Positions 1 through 10,865 of a DNA stretch of 64,000 bases are shown in pieces; the stretch's first letter is position 1, and the number at the start of each line of letters is the position of its first letter. The stretch covers positions 62,001-126,000 of the forward strand of contig JBAKBP010003129.1 of NCBI GenBank assembly GCA_037953745.1. The letters run 5' to 3'. The notes under the pieces were generated by a model that worked only from the letters and a program-made list of their open reading frames with translations, was not told the DNA's origin and did not search any database. This DNA is from Lithodes maja. Taxonomy: Eukaryota; Arthropoda; Malacostraca; Decapoda; Lithodidae. A program made the translations under genes and the position numbers.

Positions 1-770
1 ATTCGATCACTATCTCATCACCATACCTCAACATTTCCCCACACATTCCATCTGTTCCTGGTGCTTTCCCCATCTTCACTCTCTTCATGGCTTCCCGCAT
101 TTCTGACCTCCTGATCCCCACCTCCTCCTCCACTACTTCTCCTCTTCTCCTTCCCATACCATATCCAACTATGTTTTCTGGCTCTTCATTCCTTACATTT
201 AGCAACTCGTTTAAGTACTCTCTCCATCTTTTGACTCTCTCTTGCTTCTCGGCTAGCATACTCCCATTCTTATTTTCACACCCTTACGGTTTCCCTTGCT
301 ACCTTCCCTAACTTTCCTTCACTTCTCTCTTCACCACTCTCTTTCTCTCCACGTACCTCGCTCGTTTCTGCCTCTCCAAATCTCCATTCCCTCTAGTACC
401 CAACCACTCTCTACATGCATTCTTCTTGTCTTCCACAGCTATATTTACCTCTTCTGTACCTTACACTCCCCTCCCTCTTCTCCTCACTCCACACACCTCC
501 TCACATGCTGCACAGATCTCTTCCTTAAACACCTTGCTCATCTCCTCCACTTCCTCCATATCTTTCAGGTCGAACCCACCTGCAGCTAGTCGTTTTTCTA
601 CTGCTCTCCTGTACTCTTCCCTGATTTCCTCCTCCTGTAGCCTCTCCACCCTGCTCACCATTTCACCTCCCTCTCGCCTCCCTCCAGCTCTCTTCACTCA
701 CTTCTTTTGTATCCTAATTTTAGCTACTACTACATAATGATCAGACAGACCCCCTCCATGTATAGTTTGT
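1..770 (-). mobile_element. RTE-like LINE fragment (endonuclease end to start of RT)
   Basis: Read on the minus strand, about 752-690 encodes the end of an APE-type endonuclease (motif GGGLSDHYVVVAK). A linker open from 697 to 461 follows, and then the start of the reverse transcriptase (KMGKAPGTDG) runs into the window edge. The last part matches the RT start of the plus-strand element at 58580 (GKAPGTDGVCGEMLRYG), so both are one LINE family. The frame is broken between the pieces and no complete protein remains. The CT-rich ORFs on the plus strand are shadows. RTE-like placement is by motif style only. Confidence 0.75.
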
Positions 771-859
771 ATAATTTGTATGATTTGCTGTGAAGCCAGA
801 ATTTGTTCTCACTCCTGAGGTTGACTGTACATTTGCTAAGGTTGTTTCGATTTCAATTA

Positions 860-1085
860 TTATATGATGGAGAAAGTTGCGTCTGCCATGTTGTTAATAC
901 TATGTACTAGGGAGTCGTTGTTAGTTAATACAAAGTCTATAATATTCTCCAGCGTGTGTACAGTAAAATGCTGAGCAATATGGTCGTTTATAGTTGCTTC
1001 ACCAGGTGTTATTCATCAATACCTGATTTTCTAATTGTCTCTATATAATGTTTGGTAGATTAAACTCTCCTAACCACATAATATA
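860..1085 (-). mobile_element. Endonuclease fragment of a second LINE (CR1/L2-like)
   Basis: The minus strand carries an open stretch containing DHIAQHFTVHTLENIIDFV followed by LTNNDSLVHSI. This is the typical C-terminal part of an endonuclease domain in CR1/L2-type LINEs (pattern: hV..pTr..n.LDlvLtn). A GEFNLPNI motif lies upstream in a shifted frame, so at least one frameshift has occurred. No RT follows in phase. It is a dead fragment next to, but distinct from, the RTE-like piece at 1-770. Confidence 0.6.
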
Positions 1086-1452
1086 CCGATATATACCGAT
1101 ACTCATATATCTGTAAATAAATTACCTAACCTAGTTTATATACATACCAGAGGCAGTGATCGGTGTTGTCTTGCTGTGAGTGAAGACTAGAAGAACACTA
1201 GGCCAAATTGAGCGATTATTGTGTGAAGTGTTATGTGAATGTTGTGATAATAAGAACTGTTTGAATGCGGCGACCCAGTAGCTGTGGCCACGGCTACGGT
1301 ATATCTGCATTCGTTTATCGATTGATTATTGATTATGGATTATATAATACTATTGATTATTGATAATTGATTACTGATTTATTCACCATTGTAACCATTC
1401 CTAAGTCAATATTGTCTGCTTTCATGCATTGTTTGGGACTCATATTTAGAAG
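1086..1452. other. AT-rich spacer, nothing recognised
   Basis: AT-rich single-copy-looking sequence with short TGATTATTGA-like runs near 1315-1380. I see no gene or element here. Confidence 0.4.
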
Positions 1453-1921
1453 GTACAGTCGTCAGGATTAATTCGTTTCATTTTCCCTGTTAGTAGCACT
1501 GCACGGTGGAGAGGTATCCCCTCCACCTCCTCTCCTTGTTCCCATTCCCCCACCTAAACCCTCCTATTTTCTCTACGACCCCAGAACTACACCCAACCTC
1601 CCTTCTCTCGCTCTCACCCAGCTAGGAGCTACTTCTGGGACCTCACCAAGCGGCTCGCTTGGTGTAGTGACGAGCGTCTCGGACTTCCACCCAGAAGGCC
1701 CGGGTTCACGCCCACGCTCGGCGCATTAAAGATTTTTCACAAACACTGAGTCGTTACCATCCCTCATGAGCAAAGGGATGGGGTAGTAGTACAGGACCCC
1801 AATGGAAATACGCCTAATCGGCCTTATTGAGCTATCCTTAGCTAGCTTAGCATGCGCTAGCTTTAAGAACTATTATTATTATTATTATTATTTATTCTGA
1901 ACACCTAATGAAGGAATGAAG
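1453..1921 (+). repeat. Left arm of a long inverted repeat, split by a SINE
   Basis: Bases 1453-1647 (from GTACAGTCGTCAGGATTAAT to ACTTCTGG-ACCTCACC) are the reverse complement of 3882-4087. The match resumes after the SINE (AACACCTAATGAAGGAATG, about 1898-1916), pairing with 3846-3870. The two arms are therefore opposite-facing copies of one unknown repeat, and the left one received a SINE. The arms are too diverged and gapped to be a recent duplication. Confidence 0.75.
1648..1892 (+). mobile_element. tRNA-derived SINE
   Basis: A tRNA-like head starts at about 1651. It has an A-box-like TGGTGTAGTGACGAGCG and a B-box-like GGGTTCACGCCCACG. An unrelated body of about 130 bases (GGGTAGTAGTACAGGACCCC) and an (ATT)n tail at 1870-1892 follow. 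The arrangement is that of a tRNA-head SINE with a simple-repeat tail. The arm at 3846-4087 lacks it, so its borders are supported by an empty-site comparison. Confidence 0.75.
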
Positions 1922-2322
1922 TATTTCACACACATCTCTCGACCACCATCTCCTGCACATGAAACATATGAACTAAACAAAACCTAACCTGAAGCTGATA
2001 ATTACTACCGTTACTAGTAGGGTTAACTGTATAATGATATAATATTCCAGGTATGAGGGGTAGAAATACACACTTATATAATTATATATAAGGTATAATG
2101 AGATTATTTGGTTATACACGAAACTGTTATACAGAGTGGTATTGTAGAAGAAAAATTATTGATCAATTCAATATTATAACTCTTGTAGTTAGTCTGGTAT
2201 TTAATAAATGAGCATTATATAGTTATTTAGTAATTATTCTTAACAGGTGTGAATTCAAATGATCTTGAAAGTTATCTCAAGAGAATAAACTTGAATAGGC
2301 GTGAAGCTTTCAATATTAGGTC

Positions 2323-2761
2323 AAATTGGATTTTCGGTCACGTATGTGTTTTTTGTATTATAATCCTTTTTCTCATCAGTTCCTTCATTAGTGTGTTTTA
2401 ATGTGTTTTTCCTTCTGCAAATTGATTTTTACCCATTATTTTGCAATATTAAAACATGCCCCCTAAAGCCATATTTTGTCATTACCCTAACCTAACAGCC
2501 CCCAGACCCCCGCAGGGTTAGCATAGATATAGAATATGACAAAATAATAAAAATACGGTAAAAAAGTGAAAAATATTAGTTCTCAGCTGATCCAAGATGG
2601 CCACCATTTTTCCTTCCACCCTTATTTAACCCAGAAAATCTAAGGAAAAATAATTTAATATGCAGCGGTAAAGACATATATTGCGGTGACTAACATTCTA
2701 TGACAAAGCTATAGTACACATTCAGAACATTATATCCCATACGTGACCGAAAATCCAATTT
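2323..2761. mobile_element. MITE with 24-base perfect terminal inverted repeats
   Basis: AAATTGGATTTTCGGTCACG at 2323 continues to 2346 and is matched exactly by its reverse complement at 2738-2761. The interior (about 390 bases) is AT-rich and codes for nothing. The family is not recognised, and no clear target duplication is seen beyond the termini. It lies between the two arms of the 1453/4087 inverted repeat. Confidence 0.6.
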
Positions 2762-3845
2762 ATCCCAATAGTATTATGTGGAGTAGATACCCTACGTTTT
2801 GCCATTACTTAGGGAGTATTTATCGCAATTTGCTATGTTTCAACCCATATTGTTACATAGCCATAGTGAACTTGGTTACAAAACAAGATACCTGATCCAA
2901 TAGAGTAACTTTATGGCAAGGTGTTAAGGGTAAAGTGACAAAATGAATAATTAAGTCCTTCCCTAATGTATGGGTGAGCGTAAGTGTTGAGGGCATGGGA
3001 ACTTTAAAATAAAACCCTCCCTAATGGATAGATGAACGTAAGAGTACCCGAGGGGTAGTTTATTAAAATAGGGCATATATATTGGTTATCAACCCTTCAG
3101 GATTATTAAGCCTGTTTATGTCAAGTAATATTTTCAAGCCTGGAGCCTCTTTTCGAAAACCCCAGTACCTTGTCCGAGGGTAGTTCATGTCCCGTTTATA
3201 TACAGTAGTTTTACATTATGGCCAATTAGGAAAACAATATGGCCTAATGATTGGGTAGATAGCTCCGTTAAGAAGATGAGTGTTGAGTTAGCGTAATGAA
3301 GTAGCATGACTGACTCACTGGGCATATTCTCGGCAATAATTCATTGCATTTATTGGCAAATTGGCTGTTTACACTTAATGAGTCAAAAACTGTCTGGAAG
3401 CAGAGAGATTTGTGGTGAATATGATTAAGCAAATGTTTTGTTCTTGTTTACGGTGCTAATAAGTAGTGATATTAGTATTTAATAGTTGTATAAACAGAAA
3501 TAATTCAAAATACTTGAATGGTTTACTTTGTGTGTTCATTGATGGGATAGATTCATGGTGGAATTGACACAGACGGTCCTCGTTGTCTTAAGCTTGATAC
3601 GTAGCCCAGACTGAGCCATTACAACGATGGAAATGAAATACAACTTCACGTAGGTTAGTTTGGCAGCTATATTAGAGTACAGTACAGTACTTAACCATCA
3701 GTACATCGGTATGAACCTTTCAGGGGTCAATGGTAAATGCATCGGTATGAATCCCCCCCGCCGTCTATCTCTCTCTCTCTCTCCCTCTTTCTTTCATTCT
3801 TTCAAATTTAGTAAAGCTACTACTTGACTCTGCCTATGATACATT
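2762..3845. other. Noncoding spacer with a short (CT)n
   Basis: No gene or recognisable element. A (CT)n tract lies near 3769-3785. The rest is AT-rich unique-looking sequence. Confidence 0.4.
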
Positions 3846-4087
3846 GCATTCCTTCATTAGGTGTTAGGAATACATGCAAATGGTGAGGTCCAGAAGTAGC
3901 CCTTAACTGGGTGAGAGGGAGAGATGGGTGGGTGGGTGTAGTTCTGGGGTTGGAGAGAAAATGGGAGGGTTTCGGTGAGGGTATGGTAACAACAAGGAGA
4001 GGAGGTGGAGGGGATACCTCTCCACCGTGCAGTGCTACTAACGCCTGAGTCCAGGGAAACGAAACGAATTAATCCTGACGACTGTAC
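3846..4087 (-). repeat. Right arm of the long inverted repeat (SINE-free)
   Basis: Reverse-complement partner of 1453-1921, from CATTCCTTCATTAGGTGTTA to GACTGTAC. It lacks the tRNA-derived SINE present in the other arm and serves as the empty-site reference for that insertion. Confidence 0.75.
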
Positions 4088-4484
4088 AAGCTTTCGTTAG
4101 GCCTGCATTAAAGCAGGAGTCATCATATTATGACTGGCTGGCTATGTGTTCTTGTTCTTGTTGATTATACGGACCACCCGTTAAAACAACAAAACTTTCT
4201 CTAGTGTAGTTTTAAGTCATGAAGTAAAGATAGGGAGCTATGTAATAAAATTAACACTATGTCACTTGTGTCATGGAGAAAGCTTGATATGCAGCTATGT
4301 AGGCCACCCGGGCAATCAGGAATGGGGAGAGGTTATTCTGAATACTGAAATATTAACGGTTCTGCTTGCATAATATTCACAAGTTCAGCGATAACATATA
4401 ATGCAAATATATAAACACATAACTATATAATAATAAAAAATAATATATACAGTATATATATATATACTATATATACCGTATATA

Positions 4485-4519
<35 letters not shown>

Positions 4520-4526
4520 GGTATAT
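4088..4526. repeat. Spacer ending in an (AT)n microsatellite
   Basis: Bases 4441-4526 are mostly TA dinucleotides with a few ATACTGTATA interruptions. This tract abuts the 3-prime end of the minus-strand LINE, as an (AT)n tract does at the second copy (15279-15338), so it may have begun as the LINE tail. Nothing recognised in 4088-4440. Confidence 0.6.
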
Positions 4527-5942
4527 ATATTTGTTTTTCCTTTTTTATTTCTATGTGAATGAGGAAGACAAAAGGCATAACTGCCTGCAGCGAGTGCCTA
4601 CCCCAGATTTCAAAGAGTGACAGGGCCGAAATCAAGGGACGTTCGAGCTAAAATGCCTGGACACACGGAGCTTGAAGCAATTTAAGTCATAGGAAGAGGG
4701 AAAGACTGATTCTGGGAGAGAGTTCCAGAGCTCAGCAGTTGAATAGAAGAAAGTCTGAGAATAATGTTTCACTCTTGGGTTGGAGAGTTGCACAGAGTAG
4801 TACAAAGGAGTACAAAGGAAATCAAGCAACAACAGGTCTAGTGACCCTTCTAGGCTGCTTGTCCTCCAAAACACTGAGGATCAAGTGTCCAAACAGTGGT
4901 TTAGAGTGGGTAAGGGAACATTGGAAAGGGAACTACTGCCCTGGAACTAATGTCCGTGGCAGTACTAGGAAGTTAATAGGGGACATATGGGTTAGTAACT
5001 GAGGGGAGTAGGGGTGAGATTGTGTTGCATGGTGGGTACTACATACACTACGTAGAGGAGGTGGTATACACTGGGAAAGCTCCGAGGAACACTGATTATT
5101 GTAGTGGCGATAGAATAGCGAGAGAGATGCAACATTGCGACGAAGAGAGAGAGATTGCAGAGAGTTGGTGAGTGGACGGGAGTTAATGATACAAAAGGCT
5201 TTCCTTTCTACTTTATCTAGGAGTGCGGTGTGAGAGCAGCCTCCCCACACATGTGAACAATACTCAATACAAGAACGCACTGTGCCCCTGTACAGAGCAA
5301 GAAGCTGCACAGGGGTAAAGAACCCCTTGAGGCGGTTGAGCACACCCAGCTTCTGGGAGGCTGCCTTAGCGAGACTGGTAATATGGGCTTTCCAAGTGAG
5401 AGCAGAAGAAAAAGAGACACCGAGAACATTGAGGGAAGATGAAGGGTTGATTTTTGTATTGTTGAAGAATAAGGGATAGTCCTCTGGAGGTTCCCGACGG
5501 GTAGTAAGATGGATAAATTGAGTTTTAGAAGCATTAAATGCAACAAGGTTTTCTCTACCCCAATTGGAAATAGTAGCTAGATCAGAAACATTTTACGGCT
5601 TCATTACATTTACTTTTGAGGGATTGCTGGCTGGGGCGTTCTGGAAAACTAATCGAGTGGTGTAAAGTAGAGTCGTCTGCATATGAATGGATGGGACTGG
5701 ATGTACAGTTGAGAAGATCATTTATGAAAATTAGAAAGAGAATAGGAGATAGTACAGATCCCTGAAGAACACCGGAGTTGATAGGATGAGGAAATGAGCG
5801 ATGGCCGTCCACAACCGCGGCTATGGAATGGCCGGAAAGGAAATTAGAGACAAAGGCACAGAAGGAGGGACAGAAACCGAAGGAGGGCAGTTTGGATATT
5901 AAAGATTTGTGCCAGACTCTATCGAAGGCCTTCGATATGTCT
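4527..5942 (-). mobile_element. Jockey/I-type LINE, copy 1, 3-prime half
   Basis: The minus strand encodes the central RT block (VVALDISKAFDRVWHKSL at about 5930, GVLQGSVLSPILF at about 5765, SYADDSTLHHS at about 5690). Then come the thumb and tail (NVLGVSF, LYRGTVRSCIEYCSHVWGG, ELWNSLPESVFPSSYDLNCF), ending near 4632. It is interrupted by a 206-base retroposon at 4801-5006 and its 5-prime half was pushed to 9388 by the P-like transposon. Copy 2 at 15339-16164 lacks both insertions and confirms the joints. Frameshifts make it nonfunctional. Confidence 0.85.
4801..5006 (-). mobile_element. Full-length small retroposon, copy 1, inside the LINE
   Basis: Comparison with the uninterrupted LINE copy (CACAGAGTAGGGGTGGGATT at about 15604) shows an exact insertion flanked by the duplicated target GAGTAG/AGTAG (4795-4800 and 5006-5011). 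One end is a tandem of GTACAAAGGA units. The other ends in TTAGTAACTGAGGG. Four copies in the window share the GTACAAAGGA end, while two have lost the other end. This is how a retroposon with a 3-prime repeat tail behaves, so the 3-prime end points to the left and the element reads on the minus strand. No tRNA head seen. Confidence 0.7.
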
Positions 5943-5950
5943 AGTGCAAC

Positions 5951-6014
5951 CACAGACCCCTTTACATAAGGACTGGAAACGAGCACTCTCGGAGTTTGAA
6001 ACTTGGGTCCATTG
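5951..6014 (+). repeat. Left terminal inverted repeat of the P-like element
   Basis: 64 bases, pairing with 9316-9379. The first 26 and last 17 positions are the best conserved and the middle is diverged. The 8-base AGTGCAAC lies directly outside. Confidence 0.9.
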
Positions 6015-6261
6015 CTTAAAAGCAGTATCATGAAAGCAGTGGTCTCTCCGACTTTCTTAAACACAAAAATATGTACACAAACACAACTTTACATATAAAT
6101 GCATGTAATTTCACACGCAATCGTCCATATCCCCGCCATATTGGCGACATAATGTCTCGCCAGAAAACGAACAGCCCGGGACGATGCCAGACGCCAGTCA
6201 CCCACAAGACACGTTAGAGGCAACACATTTTTGTTCTGTTGTTCGTTATCTCTCAGCTTAT

Positions 6262-6429
6262 TGTAAGTAATTTTCTTATAAATACTTACCAGTCACAAAA
6301 GGATCTGTGTTAACAACTTATTTAGCTGATAAATTATTATGTTATTAGAATTGAGCTGATGTGAACGGGTTGCTTTGATATGTACTGATAACCATTTTAC
6401 AACTATTCTTTTTTTTTTTGCTTGACAGG
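6262..6429 (+). other. Possible 5-prime UTR intron of the P-like transposase
   Basis: A good donor (TTATT|GTAAGT, at 6262) and a strong acceptor (a T-run then GCTTGACAG, ending about 6429) bracket the sequence just before the ATG at 6434. This is inference from splice consensus only. Confidence 0.35.
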
Positions 6430-6433
6430 AACA

Positions 6434-8976
6434 ATGCCGAAAAGATGTGCTGCATTCAATTGTCGTGGAAACTACAGGGGAGAGCCATACAGTCCTATGG
6501 TGTGTTTCCCGAATGAAGAACAAGAACGACATGCATGGATTAGTGCTATGCCAAATAGCCCAGAAAGTTTGAGAGACAGGTCGAAACTATGGATTTGTGC
6601 ATCACACTTCGACTGCGATTGGGTCACAGTTCGGGGAGGAAAACGACCAGCTGGGCCTCCTACAGTTTTTAAAGGTGTACCCAAGTCTTGCCTCAAACAA
6701 CTTACGTCAGCTCCTAGGTTAACTAAAACAGTGACAAGTGAAGCAAGACTTAAAAAACAAACTGAATTTGAAAATGAACAAGACAAAATGCATAGTTATG
6801 ACAAATTTGCAGGAGAGATTGGAAAACACTTCCCTGAGTTTTATATAATGCAAAATGGTAGAGAACTGACAATGTTTAAGACAGATGGTAATGGTAGAGC
6901 AGTTGATAAGTTTCTTCATTTTAAAGCGGTACAGTCTCCTTTTGGTTTTCTGCAGCTGGTAGTAGCAGAGAAAAGTGGCTTGGAGATACCAAAAAGTAAA
7001 CTGAATCTTCAAAAAAATAGCTTGGTAAGTAAGTGGTCTCAAATTGAAGAAATAGTGAAAATTATGAACACTCATGAAGCGACTGACCGCTTAAAAAGAA
7101 TAATTTCAGAACTTGACTCTATCACAGAATTTCATGAAATTGAAGGTTTTCAGTTCATTCAAGCACAGTTACAACTCCTTCTTATTCCTCCTAAAAATCG
7201 CCGATATACAAAGCATATGTTAATTCTTGCAGCAGAACTGTTTTGTATATCACCCGCAGCATATAGAATGCTTAGAAACTCCAAAGCAATTAGTCTTCCT
7301 TGTGAGAAACAGATTCGCCAATTGTTATCTCGCACTTATGCTGACAAGTGTCTCCCAATCCTTTTTGATCAGTTGAAGCCACAACAGCGGTTAGTTAACA
7401 TTTTGTTTGATGAAGTCAAGCTTAAGCAGGCCCTTAGATTTACAGGAGAGCATATAGTAGGCTATGCAACAAACGGACCAGAAAATCTAGCAACATCTGC
7501 TCTTGCTATTGAAGTTGTTTGTCACTATGGAGGACCACGGTACATCATACGAATTCATCCTGTATCAAAACTGAATGCTATTCAACTGAAGGAAATATTA
7601 CTTGAGGCTGTATATGTTGTTAAAGCTAGTGGTGGCCATCCAGTATCGTTCGTCTGTGACAACTGTCCACTGAATCAAGCTGTTTACAGAATGCTTGGGG
7701 GTCCTGGAAAAGTAACACTAGCACCAGATGGCATAAATGTTTTCCTTGTCTATGATTATGTTCACATCCTCAAGAATATGAGAAACAACTGGATCACAGA
7801 GAAATGTCAAGAATTACATTTTAGCAAGGACGGTACAGAATATTTGGCGTGTTGGAGTGATGTTAAAGCTCTTTACAATGAAGATCAGAAGACACCACTT
7901 TGTCTGACAAAATTCACACGCTCATCAGTATTTCCTAAACCATTGCAACGTCAGAGTGTGCCCTTAGTTTGCCAAGTGTTCAATGAGAAAACGATTGCTG
8001 CATTTGAAGGTCTTAAAGGAACTTAAATTTCAGGATGGAACAGTGATATACATAATACTGGTAACCAATTGGTTTAAAATGATGAATGTTAAAAGCAAGT
8101 ACAGCGCAGTTCATTTACGAGACCAATATCGTGAACCTTGGACATTAAACTGTACAAACTTCAAAGCTCTGCAGGAAATGTGTACAGTTGTATCCAGCTG
8201 TCAGTGGACTGGTGGGCATGGCAGAGAGAAGAAACTAACACAGTCAACAGCAGATGCCTTTGTCATCACAACAAGGTATAACATAGAAGCAGCACAATAT
8301 CTTTTTGAAACCCATGATTTTGCTTACATCCTACCTGCTGTTTTTTCACAAGATCCCCTAGAAAATGTTTTGGTCAAGCAAGACAACGTAGTGGAGGAAA
8401 TGTTTACATTGACATTGGGGATGTTCAAGCAGCATCCAAAGTACAGCAGTTGCATCAGCTGTTGAAACGTGACATCGTTCCTGACCGAGCCAAAGAAGTA
8501 CGCTGTGAATTTTGTACAGCAGCAATAGATGATGGTGATTTACAACTTCTGGAAGAGCTGACATTACAAGACACTCAACTACTTCTAGATTCAGATGATA
8601 CTTTAAAACATAAAATTGTCTACATTGGGGGATTTTTAGCTCATAAACATGGACAACAGTAAGTAGATTCTGGGGAATGCTTGTCATCAGAGTTTTGACT
8701 GCGCTCAATCGAGGTGGGCTGAGTATGCCTACACTGGCTACTGTCTTCTTTGTACATAGTGGCATCACCCTTCAAATGTCTCTTCAAGACTCGAAAAAGT
8801 GTTGTCGCAATTACTTGAAACAATGCTTGTCTTATGTAGATGCTCCTTTAGCTAGCCATTCAGGAGCATGCCAGACATTGTGTAATGTGTTGTTTAAGGC
8901 CTTTGTATTTAATACAAGCGATCGGGAGTGTACACTAGGCTGCTCAAGGCGACAAGAGAAACTTTCTAATGTTTAA
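6434..8976 (+). pseudogene. P-element-like transposase with THAP domain, frameshifted
   Basis: The likely start is the ATG at 6434 (MPKRCAAFNC). Residues 1-85 form a THAP C2CH zinc finger (CAAFNC, W, CASHF, and the terminal P of GPPTVF), the DNA-binding module of P transposases. The RNase H-like catalytic core follows (NILFDEVKLK at about 7410; FVCDNCPLNQAVYRML at about 7660). The frame is broken at about 8013-8018 (an extra G in AAAGGAAC) and again at about 8355-8375. The chain continues in other frames: TNWFKMMNVKSKYSAVHLRD, SQDPLEN then FGQARQRSGGN, and LNRGGLSMPTLATVFFV with ECTLGCSRRQEKLS, ending at 8976. The family usually has roughly 750-900 residues, which the summed pieces match. No autonomous activity is expected. 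Confidence 0.9.
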
Positions 8977-9315
8977 GTTAATTATTGTGTTATGTGACTT
9001 TTGATATATGTAAAATTATGTGTAAAGTAATATTTTGCAAAGGTTTTACTTTAATTTCTTCTAATATTTAATTAATGTAAGTCATGGTATGATGCTTTGC
9101 TTGTATAATACATGTTCTTATAAACTACCTCATTATAACTGTATATTTTCCTATTATGTTCAATCACGAAAGAGACTTATGAGTCAATCAACCAAAAACA
9201 AATGTTTTATTTTCCTTTACTTGGTTGCTCTAGTTAATAAGATGTTGTAGAGTAAAAACACAAACTCCCATATCCAGTAAAACTAAAAAAATAAGACCTC
9301 AGTTTGTGGGCCTGA

Positions 9316-9379
9316 CAATGGACCCAAGTTCCGGGACCCGAGTATGGCCGACGCCAGTCCTTATGTAGAGGAGTCTATG
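9316..9379 (-). repeat. Right terminal inverted repeat of the P-like element
   Basis: 64 bases, reverse complement of 5951-6014, followed by the second AGTGCAAC at 9380-9387. Confidence 0.9.
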
Positions 9380-9387
9380 AGTGCAAC

Positions 9388-9672
9388 AGAAAAAGTCTCA
9401 CCAAAGTCCCGAAAGTAGGATGACCAAGAGTTAGTAAGATATGAAAGAAGATCACCAGTAGAGCAACCTTTAAGGAAGCCATACTGTTGATCTGAGGAAT
9501 AGATTACGAGAAGAGAAATGCTTAAGAAATTTGGAAGCAAGAATAGTTTCAAAAACTTTAGAGATACAAGAGATGAGAGCAATTGGACGATAGTTGGAGG
9601 GTTGAGAGCGGTCACCCTTCTTTGCGACAGGTTGAATGAGAGCAAACTTCCAGCAAGAAGGAAAGACGTACA
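9388..9672 (-). mobile_element. Jockey/I-type LINE, copy 1, 5-prime half
   Basis: Minus-strand reading gives the N-terminal RT region: KKGDRSQPSNYRPIALIS in one frame, then after a shift QYGFLKGCSTGDLLSYLTNS and GETFSVAL. It joins directly to VALDISKAFDRVWH at 5942 once the P-like element is removed. The LINE stops at about 9672, against an (AT)n stretch, so it is 5-prime truncated and lacks the endonuclease. Confidence 0.8.
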
Positions 9673-9951
9673 GTATTTATATATATATATAATATACCAA
9701 AATATATAAAGCAACTATCACTGTAGGGGGTGGCCGACTTCCTACCATGATAAAAACAAAAAAGGGTATGTGGCTGAGTATATCGATAGATAGTTATAGA
9801 TCATGGTAGGGAGGAAACTCCCGCTGTGTTGTAAATCCACCAGCCATTTTATATAGAGTTAAAACAAAAGTTGAGAAGGGGAAACACTCAATAGAGGACG
9901 ATGGAGAGAGAGAGAGAGAGGGGGGAGGGGGGAAGTGATGGTTATAAGCTG
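9673..9951. other. Spacer with (AT)n and (GA)n
   Basis: An (AT)n tract at about 9677-9695 and a (GA)n tract at 9905-9920. No gene seen. Confidence 0.4.
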
Positions 9952-10205
9952 ATCTAGTGTACACCCAGAAGTGAAAGTCCCTGCATAGGGTTTACCCCCT
10001 GCTCCTACTACCCCAGAAGCTAGGAACGGTGTAGTCCCTGCCCAGTTCCCCTTACTACTCCTACCCCAGGTAGAAGGGGCAGGGTGTGCCTGTCTGTCAC
10101 CCCTTCCTTCCCCTCCCCACCCATGAAGAGAACAAACTATCCCGGTTCCCCCCCCCCCCCCACGCACACTTACACCCCACCCCTATGCCAGACAGGAGGT
10201 TGACA
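9952..10205 (-). repeat. GC-rich dispersed repeat, copy 1
   Basis: Its reverse complement aligns with 16768-17004 through blocks such as CTGGGGTAGGAGTAGTAAGG, TTCTGGGGTAGTAGGA and CCTATGCAGGGACTTTCACT, then GTGTACA. The family is unknown. The C-run at 10147-10160 is a simple repeat within it. Confidence 0.65.
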
Positions 10206-10699
10206 CACACACCATTATCAATTTCATAAGTAATGGTATCGTGTTTACCTTCATTAGTTTACCGTCTGACGGTGTTGACGCATTTTGATTGTTTATCTTG
10301 GCTATAATTAGACGAATAATTACAGCTTAGGAAGGACCAATGTGAAATAATGTCCTAATCTGAATTAAATCGTCTAATAATAGCCATAAAACAGAAACGA
10401 AGAGTGTCATCGATTCTCAGAGGCTTATTATATGATTTGTTATACATGTATTATCATGTAGAAATTATACACAAAAAAACAATAGCTACTCGCTTTACAT
10501 TTGACAGCATAACAATATGCCATGTTTGCTATTTGGTAGTAATATAAAGCAGTATAATCTAGTAATGAATTATTGTATTTTATGGTGTCTCGGTGTATAA
10601 CACCTATTGGAAAATATCAAGGAAGTGGGTTACTAAATAATATAGCAAACTGCATAGACCTACAGTATATATTTCGTGCATAACTCAATACTGTAAACT

Positions 10700-10767
<68 letters not shown>

Positions 10768-10865
10768 ATATACTGTATATATATAACATATGATAACATT
10801 TATCACTGTAATAAGCAGTAGTAAGCAAATGGTAGGCATATCTCACGTCGGATATATAATATATA
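10206..10865. other. Spacer with (AT)n(GA)n
   Basis: No gene seen. A compound (AT)n-(GA)n-(AT)n tract occupies about 10707-10785. Confidence 0.45.

Larger units (their letters stand above)
5951..9379 (+). mobile_element. Complete P-element-like DNA transposon inserted in a LINE
   Basis: The element has 64-base imperfect inverted termini (5951-6014 and 9316-9379; both start CA-C/T-AGAC and contain TACATAAGGACTGG and AACTTGGGTCCATTG). It is flanked by an exact 8-base target duplication, AGTGCAAC, at 5943-5950 and 9380-9387. Removing it restores the LINE reading ETFSVALD. P superfamily elements make 8-base duplications and carry THAP-domain transposases, and the interior fits (6434-8976). Length is 3,429 bases. 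Confidence 0.92.

Noticed and set aside
461..697. A charged 78-codon protein as a host gene
   Set aside because: It is the linker between endonuclease and RT of an RTE-like LINE; the flanking parts match the family.
4423..4635. Tyr/Ile-rich ORFs across (AT)n tracts here and at 10617, 14604, 15137 and 48244
   Set aside because: They are translated microsatellite with no start context, splice signals or domains.
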